Below are positions 54,358-64,000 of a DNA stretch of 64,000 nucleotides, one piece after another. Every line of letters begins with the position of its first letter. The stretch's first letter is position 1. The notes beneath the pieces were generated by a model, which worked only from the letters and a program-made list of their open reading frames with translations, was not told the origin of the DNA and searched no databases. The stretch lies in contig JARHVA010000459.1 in NCBI GenBank assembly GCA_037957365.1, positions 1,951,501-2,015,500 on the forward strand, given 5' to 3'. The position numbers and the translations under genes were made by a program. This DNA is from Torreya grandis. Lineage: Eukaryota > Streptophyta > Pinopsida > Cupressales > Taxaceae.

Positions 54358-55400
54358 TTGGCTAATACAATGACTCAGTTAGCTCTCACAATACAATCTA
54401 TGACAAATCATAGATATCGAAATGGTGAAAATAACCATTCTAATACTAGCAATAATCAAATCCCTCCAAAAACAATCATGAGTTCTTCATATAGACCTTT
54501 TCAACCTAAATTTATTTCAAGAGAAGAATCGAATATGGAAGAAGAAACTCAAACTTCATTGGGAGAGGACATTGCATCTAGTTTTGAAGAATATCGAGCC
54601 CTTTCAGATGAAATACGTTGAGAAATACCACTCACAAATTTCATGGCAATGTAAAGAAATCGAAATGGTACCAAAACAGAGCATAGACCCCAAAATACTC
54701 AAAGAGATCTTCAACATGCGTTGGGTAAATTGACTGTCTACTTTTGATGGCTCTAACAAATGCACAACTCGAACATGGATACAAAAATTGGATACCTGCG
54801 TATCTTTCCGACCTATGATGAAAGAAGAAGCAATCAAATTCACAACCCTTCATTTTGAAAGAACAACTCATGAATGGTGGTATCACGAGTGGATTACACA
54901 AGGACATGATCTCATTAAATCAAATGACAAATTTACTAGGTTGATTAAAAGATTCGATAGAATTGACCCCAAAATTCATTTTCGAGAATTGGCACTATTC
55001 AAACAAAGTAGCAATGTGGAAAACTATGTGGCTGAATTTTAGAGGTTCGTCGTGATGGTTTCGGACATTACTGAAAAGAGACTTGTAGTATTGTTCATGG
55101 AAAGATTGATTGAACCACTCAAGGGTTTAGTCAAAGCCTTTAATTCTTCTTCCCTCCAAGAAGCTATCAAAGAGGCATTGGATTTGGAGACATAAACACC
55201 AAAAAATAAAATTGTGCCATTTATACAACCAAGAATAGCCAATAGTAGACAGCCATGGACCATGCTTTTAGGACAGCAAGGGACAACAGCATATGGCCAA
55301 CATAGAAAACCATTTCAATCAGGGGGATTCCAACCAAGAGATCCGCCTAAATTAGTTAAGGAGACGGAAACAAGAAATGAGCTAAGGAGGAAAACCTTAT
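54358..55400 (+). pseudogene. E9 gag
   Basis: Pieces: 54358-54621 (N-terminal, Q/N/S-rich), a broken stretch to 54740, 54788-55042 (EEAIKFTTLHFERTTHEWWY, KRFDRIDPKIHFRELALFKQ) and continuation after a TAG at 55040 (FVVMVSDITEKRLVVLFMER, LQEAIKEALDLE). The knuckle reads FTCKKPCVPGHHC with its first Cys codon changed to a stop (TGT to TGA at about 55399). The first ATG of the gag frame is uncertain. Confidence 0.85.
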
Positions 55401-55441
55401 GATTCACTTGTAAGAAACCTTGTGTACCAGGTCATCATTGC

Positions 55442-56476
55442 TTGGGAAAGGGGCAAGTCCATTACATCGAAGTTGTGTCAGATGATGAACCTGATGAAGA
55501 AAGTGAAGTTGAAGAAACAGTTCATGAACTGGGAGGGGAAAAGACACTGGAGAGTACCCTTGCGACCTTATCAGGGGCTCCAAGATACCATCCCTTTAGA
55601 GTAAGGGGGAATCTACAAGGACAAAAAATCACCGTATTGATAGATAGTGGGGCCACCCACAATTTCATTGACAAGGGATTGGTAACAAAAATGATTTTAA
55701 AATCAGAAGTATTTCAAGGTTTTAATGTAATCGTTGCTAATGGTTATACCATTCCGTGCACTCGAAGAAATCCACTACTCTGTCTCACATTGGGGAGACA
55801 TCAAATAAATGATATCTATGTAGTAGGCATTGGTGAAATAGATTTGGTACTAGGTGTTCAATGGCTACATTTTATGGGTGAATTTACCCAAAACTATCAA
55901 ACCATGGAATTAAAATTTAAAGTAGATGGGAAAGTAGTTCTTCAGGGTATGGTTAATGGAGCCGCCCAAGTGATTACAACCAAGAGGATGGAAAGGACAT
56001 TCAGGGAATGCCAAGTTTCATGGGTGGCACAATTTTTTGTGAGCTCTACAAAATTAGAACAGATACACCATGAAGACATTCAACCCATAATTGATAAACA
56101 TGCTAAGGTTTTTGAGAATGTCCCATATTGGTTGCCACCAAACAAAGGTTTTCCGTATATTGTTGAGTTAGAAACCAGTACCAAGCCGGTAATAATCACA
56201 CCTTACCGCCACCCCAGAATCTGTGATAAGAAGTTAAGAAATAAAAGTATCAAGGCATACTTAGTTTGTCGGAAGAATTTGTCAATAGAAATTGATGAAT
56301 CCAATCCCCAAAGGGGATCACCCAGATGTAGAAATATATTTATTGTCTTTATCCACACAACCCCAGGAGAAGGGGTCTTCAATCCTCCAAACTGTAGAGC
56401 AGCCCAAAGATTTGGGTTCTTCAACACCAAAGAGCAACTCACCACCCTGTGGATGGCTCCAAACCCTAGCCATTAA
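55442..56476 (+). pseudogene. E9 protease, RT start and fused chromodomain tail
   Basis: 344 codons. Protease: ITVLIDSGATHNFIDKGL at about residues 60-80, with the IGEIDLVLGVQWLHFMGE flap-region segment. The RT N-terminus (HAKVFENVPYWLPPNKGFPY, TKPVIITPYRHP) stops at residue ~255. Next, KKLRNKSIKAYLVCRKNLSIE resembles the chromodomain (E1: RQLRKRTIREYLVKWRDLPVE). The remaining ~65 residues are out of frame. RT core, RNase H and integrase are missing, apparently by an internal deletion. Confidence 0.85.
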
Positions 56477-56547
56477 CTCTCAAGCCAAGTCGCCACCCTT
56501 GCTATGCAATTCGCCACCCTCAAGAGGGTCAATTCTGACCTTTGATG

Positions 56548-56981
56548 TGTAATGTCCCCTTTTCATGTAATTTTAATAATTAATAAAATTGCTTGAATAG
56601 TGATTTTAATTATTCGAAAATATAAGGAAATTAATTAATTATTAAAATAAAATATCTTGAATAATTATTCGAATTATCGGAAAAGTGGTTTTAACCATTT
56701 GGAAAATTAAGGTAATTTTAATGATTATTCTAAGGGGCTTTAGATTTAATAAATTGCTAAAAAAGTGATTTTTATAACTTTAATTATTAGAGCAATTTAA
56801 TTAATTATTTAAGCAAGGACCTAATTTTTTAATTTGCCGAAAAGTAATTTTAATTACTAATTTATTAAGACAATTTTTTTTAATTAATTCAAAAAGGCCT
56901 AAAGTGAAATTAAAAAGAATGTCGGTTTGGGAGCTAAAACAAAAGAAAGGAAAAGATATTCTAAAACGGGCAAGTGAGGCT
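56548..56981 (+). repeat. LTR-like start, interrupted
   Basis: TGTAATGTCCCCTTTTCATG followed by AT-rich repeats of aattaattattaaaat and attattcgaatta. It resembles the openings of the E3/K LTRs but not the E9 5' LTR. Cut at 56982 by Tat-type LTR sequence. Confidence 0.5.
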
Positions 56982-58707
56982 TGTTGGCCATTTTTGGCCC
57001 ACATACTAAAGCTCTTGCATTTTTTCGAAGGGCACTTCCGAAGGGAAAATGGTTCTTTTCAAAGTTCTGAAAGATATATCTTCTCAAGGAAAAATGGACC
57101 CTTTTCAATTTTTCCGAAGGACTATTTCAAAGAGGCCAAAGGCATTTTCAAATTCCAACGGTCCATTCAAAGGAATCCGAAAGTTATTTTTCTTTCGCAA
57201 TGGACCTTTTCAACTTTTCCAAAAGGTACATTTCCTTCGCAAAGGGCCAAAACATTTTTTTCGAAAGATCATTTTCACAAAATTGGAGGGGTCTTTTCAA
57301 AAATTTCAAGGGGTCTTCTTTCCGAAAGGTCCAAACAGATAAGCCGAAGGGTGCTTTTCAATTCTTCCGAAGGGTTTTTTCAAAATTCCGAAGGATAGGG
57401 GGTTACTTTCAAGAAAGCCGAAGGGTCCCTTTCGAAAAAGGGCATTTTCATAAAGTCTGAAGACATGAATTCTTTCGGACAAATTGTCCATGGGAAGGGT
57501 CTAAGCAAATTGTTCGAAGAAAATCGCTGAAACAAGTTGTCCGAAGGAATTGATGACGGGCTCACAAACGTCAAAATCTGAACCCCTTCAAGTAGCCGTT
57601 GGCATTTAAAAAGATCAAAAGAAGCTACACAATCTATAGACTTGTATCGACATAAATGGATACAGTGAAACCAATGTCCTTAGATTGGTTTTCTATCTAT
57701 AAAAAAGATTTGGCCCAGGTTTCAAAGCAGGAGTTGGTGTATCCAATTAATGAAGAGGCTCTTGTCCTTCGACATAGCCATCATCTTTGACAAACAACCG
57801 CTCAATTTAGAGGTAGCATGACTCAGTCCAGATTCAAAGTTATGGGGATTTTGTCCTTATGTGTAAGACAAGTGAAGGATGGCGTGGACGTGAAAGATGA
57901 AGATCAGGGGATTGGAAAAGGTAGCTCGAGCATTAAAGACGTTCTTGAACTTTTTCTTTTTAGTGGATCATGACATCATCATCCTCAACAAAACATTGAA
58001 TGCAGATCAGAAGCTTGAACCGGTTAAGAACAGTTGAAGTGTGAACACTTTACAGATAGAAAACCATAAGATGCATTTGTCTATATATGTTACGAACAAA
58101 ACATTTGAAAGGGGCTTTTGCTGCTGCTACGATAATAATTAGTGTTAACTCAAAATTGTCGAGTGAGGACATATGCAGATAGCGTAAAAAGGCAAAGAAA
58201 ATAAGGTGTGTCAATACTGAAGATATCTAGACACAGAGATAGAGGCAGATAAGCCGAGAAGGCACACAGTGTGTAGGTGCAGTTACAGACAAGACTTGTA
58301 ACAAAAAAGTGAACAAGATCCATTTTGAATCTCTTTTATTTTGAAATTGCAGCTTCATTTTTCTGATAGGTTGGTGCCATTAAAAAAACTGGGTTAGTGC
58401 TCAGTTAGGAAGTTGATGCTTCCTTAGAGTGGGTGCTCTTGAATGTAACCAGTGAGGTTTGTCTGTGCGACTTCTTTTCTGTGAGGCTGGATTAGAATAG
58501 TAGCTTCTAGAAGCTTTTCTCACCGTGGTTTTTTCCTTTGGGTTTCCACGTAAAAATCTGGTGTTGAGCATTCTTATGTGTGTGTATGATCTTTGTTCTT
58601 GTTCTTTACTTTGCATGTACTTTAAGTATCTTGTTTAAAAGTTTTAAGAACCAATTTTTAGCTCATTTACTGATTTAGCCCCCCCTCAGTAGATAGTGTG
58701 TTCAACA
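56982..58707 (+). repeat. LTR of mixed character (Tat-like U3, Copia-like U5)
   Basis: Starts TGTTGGCCATTTTTGGCCC, as in the E7 LTR, and the first ~640 bp carry the same cttccgaaggg motifs and gacgggctcacaaacgtcaa box. From about 57625 the sequence changes. The end has a TATA-like gtctatatatg (58080) and caccgtggttttttcctttg then ttccacgtaaaaatctggtg, typical of Copia U5, and it closes GTTCAACA. No flanking duplication is seen (aggct versus gaggg). Either a recombinant LTR or two LTR pieces joined. Confidence 0.5.
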
Positions 58708-58926
58708 GAGGGGACATGCAAAAAGCCCAAAGGGTCTCTTACCCTTCGAAAAGTCCATTGTGAAAAGCCCGAAGGGTAGTTTTTGAAGACAAATGCGGAC
58801 AAAAAGTCCGAAGGAATTCCTTCGGACAAATTGTCCGAAGAAATTCCTTTGGGAGATTTGCCCAAAAGAAATAAGCCGAGAAGGAAACCCGAGACCAAGT
58901 GTCCAAAGGAAATGACGGGTCAATGG

Positions 58927-60583
58927 TGTCATGTCCCCATTCTCGCTGACATCGTTTAGCGTGACATTCTACGAGGATTTTGCCTATTCCTGACTCTCGT
59001 AGGCAGATAAAGGTGGTGAGAGGGTCTTGTTGGCGATTCGACGGCTCACGACGATCCGGGAGATAGTTTATTTTTATTTTGGAGGCCAAATTGTTATATT
59101 TTAATTTTAAAATGCACTTTTATTTTAAATTACTTTAATTTAAAAAGTATAACAAGTTTTGTATGATGTATTACGGAAACTCATGGAAGTTCCGAAAAGT
59201 ACATAAATAGACCCTATGGGTCTAGTATTTGGCATCCAGAATTTATTTTTGATTATTGAATCTCCTTGAGCATTTGTAAGACTGCAGAGTCTGCAAATCG
59301 TCACATTAATCCTTGAGAACAATACCTCTCAAGCGATTTGCATAACTGAGGGTGTGAAAGATTATCCGAAGGGTTGCACTTAGAAGTGGTATTCAGCTAC
59401 TTCAAGCTGGGCTTATTTGGTACTCAGACATTTGTCTGAGGGTTCGTATTTTCAGTGGTTACATTGATCCGTACAGGTACGGCCTGTACTTGCAGAGGCG
59501 TACGGACGGCGTACGGACAGGGTCGCGGTCTTCAGCGATTTATTGGAGGAAGGCGCACAAAAGTAATATTGAGGCCGGTTTTGGGCGTTCCCCAGTATAC
59601 TGCGAATTCTTCATGTTTTGGCTGGAAGATATATTCTATATGGTGGCTCAGCTGAGACGCAAATAACAGTGTAGCACCGGTATTTAAAGATAAATTTTAA
59701 TAGATAGAAATCGCGCCACTCAGTGAGCGTACGAACAACGTGCAAACAAAAGTTCTGGGCGGATGGCTGACTGGGCAGATTCGTGGTCTTCCGTTTCTCA
59801 CACAGTCGGCACATAAAAGGGATGTCCATTCCGCACATACAGCGTCACATTCAACACATCAGTATTTGCATCGTGGCCACTAGGGCACCTGCGTCCCACG
59901 CGCGACAGACTTAGTTCCCAAAGTCGAGGAAGGTGGGGCCATAGTTCTTGTAGAGGAGGGTTTTCGCTGTCCCAAGGACTCGAACAGGGGACCTTATTAT
60001 GAACAACGAAGCCTTAATCATTGGGAACTTAATAAGAGAACATTATCGGCACTCGCAGGAGGAGACCAGAAATTATATAAGTCGCACCAATCCGTACAGT
60101 ACGGTCTTATATTGCAGCGGTATACAGTTTGCATTCTGGACGCAACATACAGAACAGGGTTTGTCATCTGCAGGTTCTAGTTACACTTGCATGTCTATAC
60201 ACTTGCATATCTATAATAAAGATTATTTTATGTGCCAAGCTTGATATTCAGTTTTAGAAAAGATATTATCCTCTCCATATTTGTTGAAAATCTGAAGGTA
60301 GAAATCTATTGTAAAAAGGATCAATATTTCTTTCGAATAAATATAGTGGCACTAATCGTTGAATCAGTAAGCTGAGTGGATTAATTTCGTATTTTGATTT
60401 CCACTTACAACAGTATAGTCTAAATGCTTAACAACTGTTTGACGAAATTACAAAGATGTATTCAGTGATATTTTTGATAAATTTCTTATGCAATGCAATT
60501 TCTGATATTCCGTAAAGTGTTTGTCAAAATTCCTTAGTATTAAACCAGTGTATTTAGTGTGCCCATTAGTAAGGGACATTACA
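58927..60583 (+). mobile_element. S4: solo LTR with perfect TSD
   Basis: 1,657 bp, TGTCATGTCCCC to GGGACATTACA, flanked by aatgg (58922-58926 and 60584-60588). The start matches the E1/S1 LTR opening. The middle (59450-59520 and 60085-60135) contains two related gtacag-tacgg blocks. No internal domain. Confidence 0.93.
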
Positions 60584-60588
60584 AATGG

Positions 60589-61964
60589 ACGTCAAAATCA
60601 GGGTAAGCGACTAGTCGTTGGAAGTAATCAAGTTTGAAAAGCCCGAAGCCTTAAGGCTTGGGAAACAACAAAGTGAGAAGACTTCAAGATGGACAAGTCC
60701 AAAGTAAGTGAGCTTAGAGAACCCAAATTACTTTGCACAGTGTAAATCGGTTTTCTCCAAGTACTTTACTTAAAAGGCTTTATAAGTAAAGGATCTGGGA
60801 AAGTCCAAAGTTGGAGAGATCAAAGAACCCGAATTACTCTGCATAGAGTAAATCGGGATTCTCCAAGTGCTCGACTTAAGCTTGGTCCAACAACACAAGA
60901 ATCATGATGTAACGAATGAAAGGCTGCCACGTGGCTTAAGCTGGAGCAGAAAGGGCCAATCAATAAAGGACAAGTGGCACAAGGATGACCAATGAGCACG
61001 AGAGAGTCCAAGTCGCTGATAGGTGGATGTTATGAAGGCTCTCATCCACCATGATTCACTACCCGCAATCATTGTTCAACGCTTAAATGCATTATGCCAA
61101 GAAGAGATGTTTCAACTGCTCACAACATGGTTTCTCAGATGCGCCAAAAGGAAAAACTTAAAGACGGGAGGGGCTCGAGAGGATTGTCGAGTAATCTTGA
61201 GCGACGCATTTAGGGAGAACAAGAAAGTGCAACGTCAAAGTTCCTGCCATCGGCGACTTCTTATTTCTTCCCCTTTTGTCTTCTCCATTTTCTATATAAA
61301 TAGAGGCCTTCATGGCAAGCAAAATTATCCTCGGACTGGTGATAGAATCACTCTGCGAAAATCACTGTGTAACAGACCTTTGAAGCAATAAAGATTATTT
61401 TACCTATCTCTGTCTAAAAATTGTATTGAGTTAGCTTGTGCACAATAACGTTGTGAAGAAGCTTCCTTCCAACCTTATTGTCCTTTCTTGCTTATTTTCA
61501 AGTGTTTTTCAGTTATCTGCAGGTCTGAACTTGAGCTTTTTCGCCATTAATCGACGCTTAATGTGGATTTAGAAATCCCTCTTTGCTTCACATATGGTTT
61601 AGTGAGCCTAGTTTACGAAATATTTATGCAAGTTAGCTAGTTAGGAGGTTGTGTAAGCAAACCTATCTTATGCTGAATTAGTGTCATTCCCAGACCAAGT
61701 GGATCACTTACTTTTGGTGCATTGCCTCCCTTAGCTTATATTTTTTTTCAAGCAATTTTCCTATCCCTTTCTTTAGCTGACAGTAGATTTTAGTGTGAGA
61801 TCAAGAGCTGAAGTGAAGCACCTAAGGAACTAGCCTCATAAAAAAGCCTAGAGGTTCAACCTCACCATAGGATACCCACACCCTGAGGTTGTCCCCATGC
61901 TTGTAGTTGGAAGTGAGGGAACCTAAAGAACTCTCTCACAAGGGTGCAATTCCAAGCTATATGA
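60589..61964 (+). repeat. E10 5' LTR, distal part
   Basis: Continues 58708-58926 after S4. TATA-like tctatataaatag at 61292-61304, polyadenylation-like caataaagatt at about 61386, and U5 box agtggatcacttacttttgg at about 61701. Confidence 0.85.
61292..61304 (+). promoter_or_regulatory. TATA box of E10 LTR
   Basis: tctatataaatag, the best TATA match among the Tat LTRs, about 670 bp before the LTR end. Confidence 0.65.
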
Positions 61965-61965
61965 G

Positions 61966-61985
61966 TTTTGGGACGTCCGGTGGGA
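61966..61985 (+). other. E10 primer-binding site (not Met type)
   Basis: ttttgggacgtccggtggga follows the LTR. It resembles the TTTGGCGCCGTC.G.GGGA PBS type of plant Tat/Athila elements rather than the initiator-Met PBS. Exact tRNA not determined. Confidence 0.65.
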
Positions 61986-62313
61986 CTACCATTTTATTTT
62001 CATTTTTTATGAAAGATTGGTCAAATTTGATACTGTTTTGATCATTTCACAGCAGTGGTAGCATTCATCCTCCAACATCTGGCGCCTCCAAAGAGCACCC
62101 AACCATCTAGTGGCAGAGAAGTAGCTATCTTTCATGCCAAACGTGACTACAAGATTGACTTCTGCAGGTATTCCTTTTGAGTTTGTTGAATGACCTTTAA
62201 ACTCAGCAAAAAGGCTAAGGTTCACCCATACTCACCCTTACGTAGGGCACCCTCCTCCTAGACCAGTCATAAGGTATACCTACACAAGATCTTTATTAGC
62301 CCCTCTTGCTGCT

Positions 62314-64000
62314 ATGATTCATCCAAGAGCTTTTGTGGGCTTCAACGGCCAAAGCCCTTTGAACTTACCACAGTATGATCCTATGTCAGTAGCAGCCCTC
62401 AAAAGTGTCCCTTATTACACAAGGGACCAAGCTGTAACTCCTACTGAGCACATAACAGACAGCCAACTTCTGCAACATTCACAATATCACAGTGGAGAAT
62501 ATGGCTGTTAGAATATTGGTTGTATCCTTCAAAGGAAAGGCACTAGACTGGTATAGGGGTCTAGCTCCTAATTCTATCCACTCATGGGACGAGCTGGGAA
62601 TAGCCTTGTTTAAAAGGTTTGCAGATAAGAGTGATCATCTGTCACTTGTAGAGCAGTTGACCACAATTAAGAGAGCTCCTCATGAAGTCATGCAAGACTT
62701 CAATACGAGATTTTAGAAGACGTGGGATAGAATTCCAGCAGCTGTTAGACCATCTTTGAACTTTGCTTTCTTGTATTACTTGAAGGCTCTCAATGACATA
62801 GCTGTAATGATTCAATCTATGGGAGTAGAAATACTCCCAGATGCATACGAGGTGGCAATCAAGGCAGAAAATTGCCTAGTTCAGGGTGGCAAGCTTACTC
62901 TCAGACCCGCAATGCCTATTTCCAGATATCAGACCACCTCCTGCAGTCATTCCTCCACTTGATATTATACTTCCAATGCCAACAATTGCTGCTGTGCCAT
63001 CACCTAAGCAAGAGAAGGCCTCTACTAGTGGATCCAACAACTCCCAAGAGCAGAAGAATTACATGGAATTGAAAAGCATGCTCCAATCCTTGGGGAATGA
63101 TGTGGTCAATGTCAAAAGACAGCAAGCTTACAACAAGCCTTATCAAGCTCTGTATCAGCCTCGACAACAACCTTATCAAGCTAATAGGCCACCCTATAAA
63201 GGAGGTTTCCAAGGACAGGGGCAGCCTAACTATGCTAGGGAGCATAATTATAATCCGAACACTGCAGGCCTTTCCAAATCCTTGGTCCTGGTTCAGAACA
63301 ATGTGGCTTAGGGGGATGAAGGGACAATGCCTTGGAATCATTCTTTTGGTCAATCTATTGTCCCAACTAATGGCTCCAACCAAGCGTTTAATGGTCAATG
63401 GCAACAAACTGTTGCTTATGGATATAACCAGGGTCTTATGGTCCAAAGCACAGAGGTGCCCACACTGACAAAGCAAGAGCAACCTCCACAAGAACAAGGC
63501 TTGGATTAGGGGTCAAACCATCTGAAAGCCTCAATGGTCATCAGTGCGCAAGAGGAGTGTTATGCGTCTAATCAGCAGGTCACCCCTAGTCTGGCTCACG
63601 TCCCTGTCTCAGCAAACACAAGGTTCAAGAGAAGGAATATGGGTGACAATCAGGGAGCTTTCAAAGAACCTCTTGTCACCGCTCTTTCACTGAGAAAGCC
63701 AACAGCAATTGCTTCGAAAACCCAGGCAAAGGCTGGGGGTATGCCAATCAACATTGTGGAGCAAATGAACAAATCCAGCATGAGCGTACCAATGTGGGAC
63801 ATGCTTTCCATGCCCGGCCAAGTAGACATTCTTCAGGAAGGTTTGTCCAAGGTGAGTGTTTCTACAGTTGCAAGTAAGCAACCAAGCAAGAAAACTGAAG
63901 TCTTCACCAATGCAGCCAAGAGTCCTTTGGGAGAGAGGTCAAGTAGTGTGACCAAGGCCCCCCCATTCTACATCTCATTAATCATCGATGACTCCTTGGT
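62314..64000 (+). pseudogene. E10 gag, running into protease at window end
   Basis: Pieces: 62314-62511; 62492-62716 (VVSFKGKALDWYRGLAPNSI, FKRFADKSDHLSLVEQL), the Tat gag core; continuing after a TAG (62714-62716) to about 62962 (LNDIAVMIQSMGVEILPDAY); then 62886-63311, 63327-63509 and on to 64000 in one frame with TAGs at 63309-63311 and 63507-63509. The Q/P/Y-rich middle (YQALYQPRQQPYQANRPPYK) fits Tat gag; no CCHC knuckle is seen. Near the end, APPFYISLIIDDSLV is the usual lead-in to the protease, which is outside the window. Frame changes lie near 62500 and 62900. Confidence 0.82.

Larger units (their letters stand above)
53654..56547 (+). mobile_element. E9: chromovirus derivative, gag-protease, pol mostly deleted
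   Basis: Plus strand, inserted in E8 gag. 5' LTR 53654-54151, PBS 54153-54164, gag and protease, then a junction from the RT start (KPVIITPYRHP) to a chromodomain-like tail (KKLRNKSIKAYLV). No matching 3' LTR: the TGTAATGTCCCC start at 56548 does not match the 5' LTR. Left flank atcaa (53649-53653); no right partner found. Confidence 0.78.
58708..64000 (+). mobile_element. E10: Tat-type Ty3/gypsy element, 5' part
   Basis: LTR (start truncated at 58708; interrupted by S4), ending GGTGCAATTCCAAGCTATATGA at 61964; PBS-like ttttgggacgtccggtggga from 61966; gag from about 62314 to the window end, where the protease should begin. The 3' half lies outside the window. The E10 LTR end is the same as E7's, so both are one family, and it fixes the sense orientation of all Tat LTRs here. 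Confidence 0.85.

Noticed and set aside
61023..61391. 122-codon ORF in the E10 LTR
   Set aside because: Spans the TATA box and transcript start region of the LTR; no family similarity.

Overview
The window looks like intergenic chromatin from a large, repeat-rich plant nuclear genome. Evidence is plant-type Ty3/gypsy chromovirus polyproteins with chromodomains, Tat-lineage polyproteins with an extra archaeal-type RNase H, primer-binding sites matching plant initiator Met-tRNA, and a plant DUF4283/CCHC zinc-knuckle fragment. A gymnosperm is my best guess from the amount and age of nested LTR elements, but nothing in the sequence proves it. I see no intact host gene, tRNA, rRNA, CRISPR array or microbial-type operon. 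Almost every coding stretch is a decayed retrotransposon.

Layout. 1-4466: AT-rich sequence with one DUF4283/zinc-knuckle relic (minus) and a 73-bp tandem duplication. 4467-11791: E1, a structurally complete chromovirus (minus) with two LTRs, PBS, PPT and 4/5-bp target-site match, disabled by stops and frameshifts. 11792-33855: a nest at least five levels deep. An old element (E2) contains solo LTR S1 and element E3 (14346 to about 33853). E3's 3' LTR contains E4 (14857-29006). E4's 3' LTR contains the Tat-like E5 (20073 to about 28711). E5's LTR contains the reversed solo LTR S2 (22356-24570). 33857-50741: two direct copies (K1, K2) of a roughly 3.8-kb block, separated by E6, which carries Tat-like E7 (37884-45174, perfect TSD), which carries solo LTR S3 (40457-42944, perfect TSD). 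50787-56981: a truncated Tat-like LTR, then two gag-protease chromovirus derivatives (E8 minus, E9 plus) that have lost most of pol. 56982-64000: an LTR of mixed character, then a Tat-like element (E10, plus) whose 5' LTR holds solo LTR S4 and whose gag runs off the window.

How the parts relate. Three groups recur. (1) Chromovirus-type elements with LTRs beginning TGTCATGTCCCC or TGTAAT.TCC and an initiator-Met PBS. (2) Tat-type elements with LTRs of about 2.4 kb packed with GTCCGAAGG/CCTTCGGAC hairpins. (3) Pol-less, presumably non-autonomous elements (E3, E4, E6, K1, K2) that keep LTR/PPT signals and the last residues of a chromovirus polyprotein (LLEDKQFW-like) but carry an unrecognised ORF where pol should be, with a motif shared among families. 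Group 3 and the hairpin-rich Tat LTRs are the parts most worth following up.
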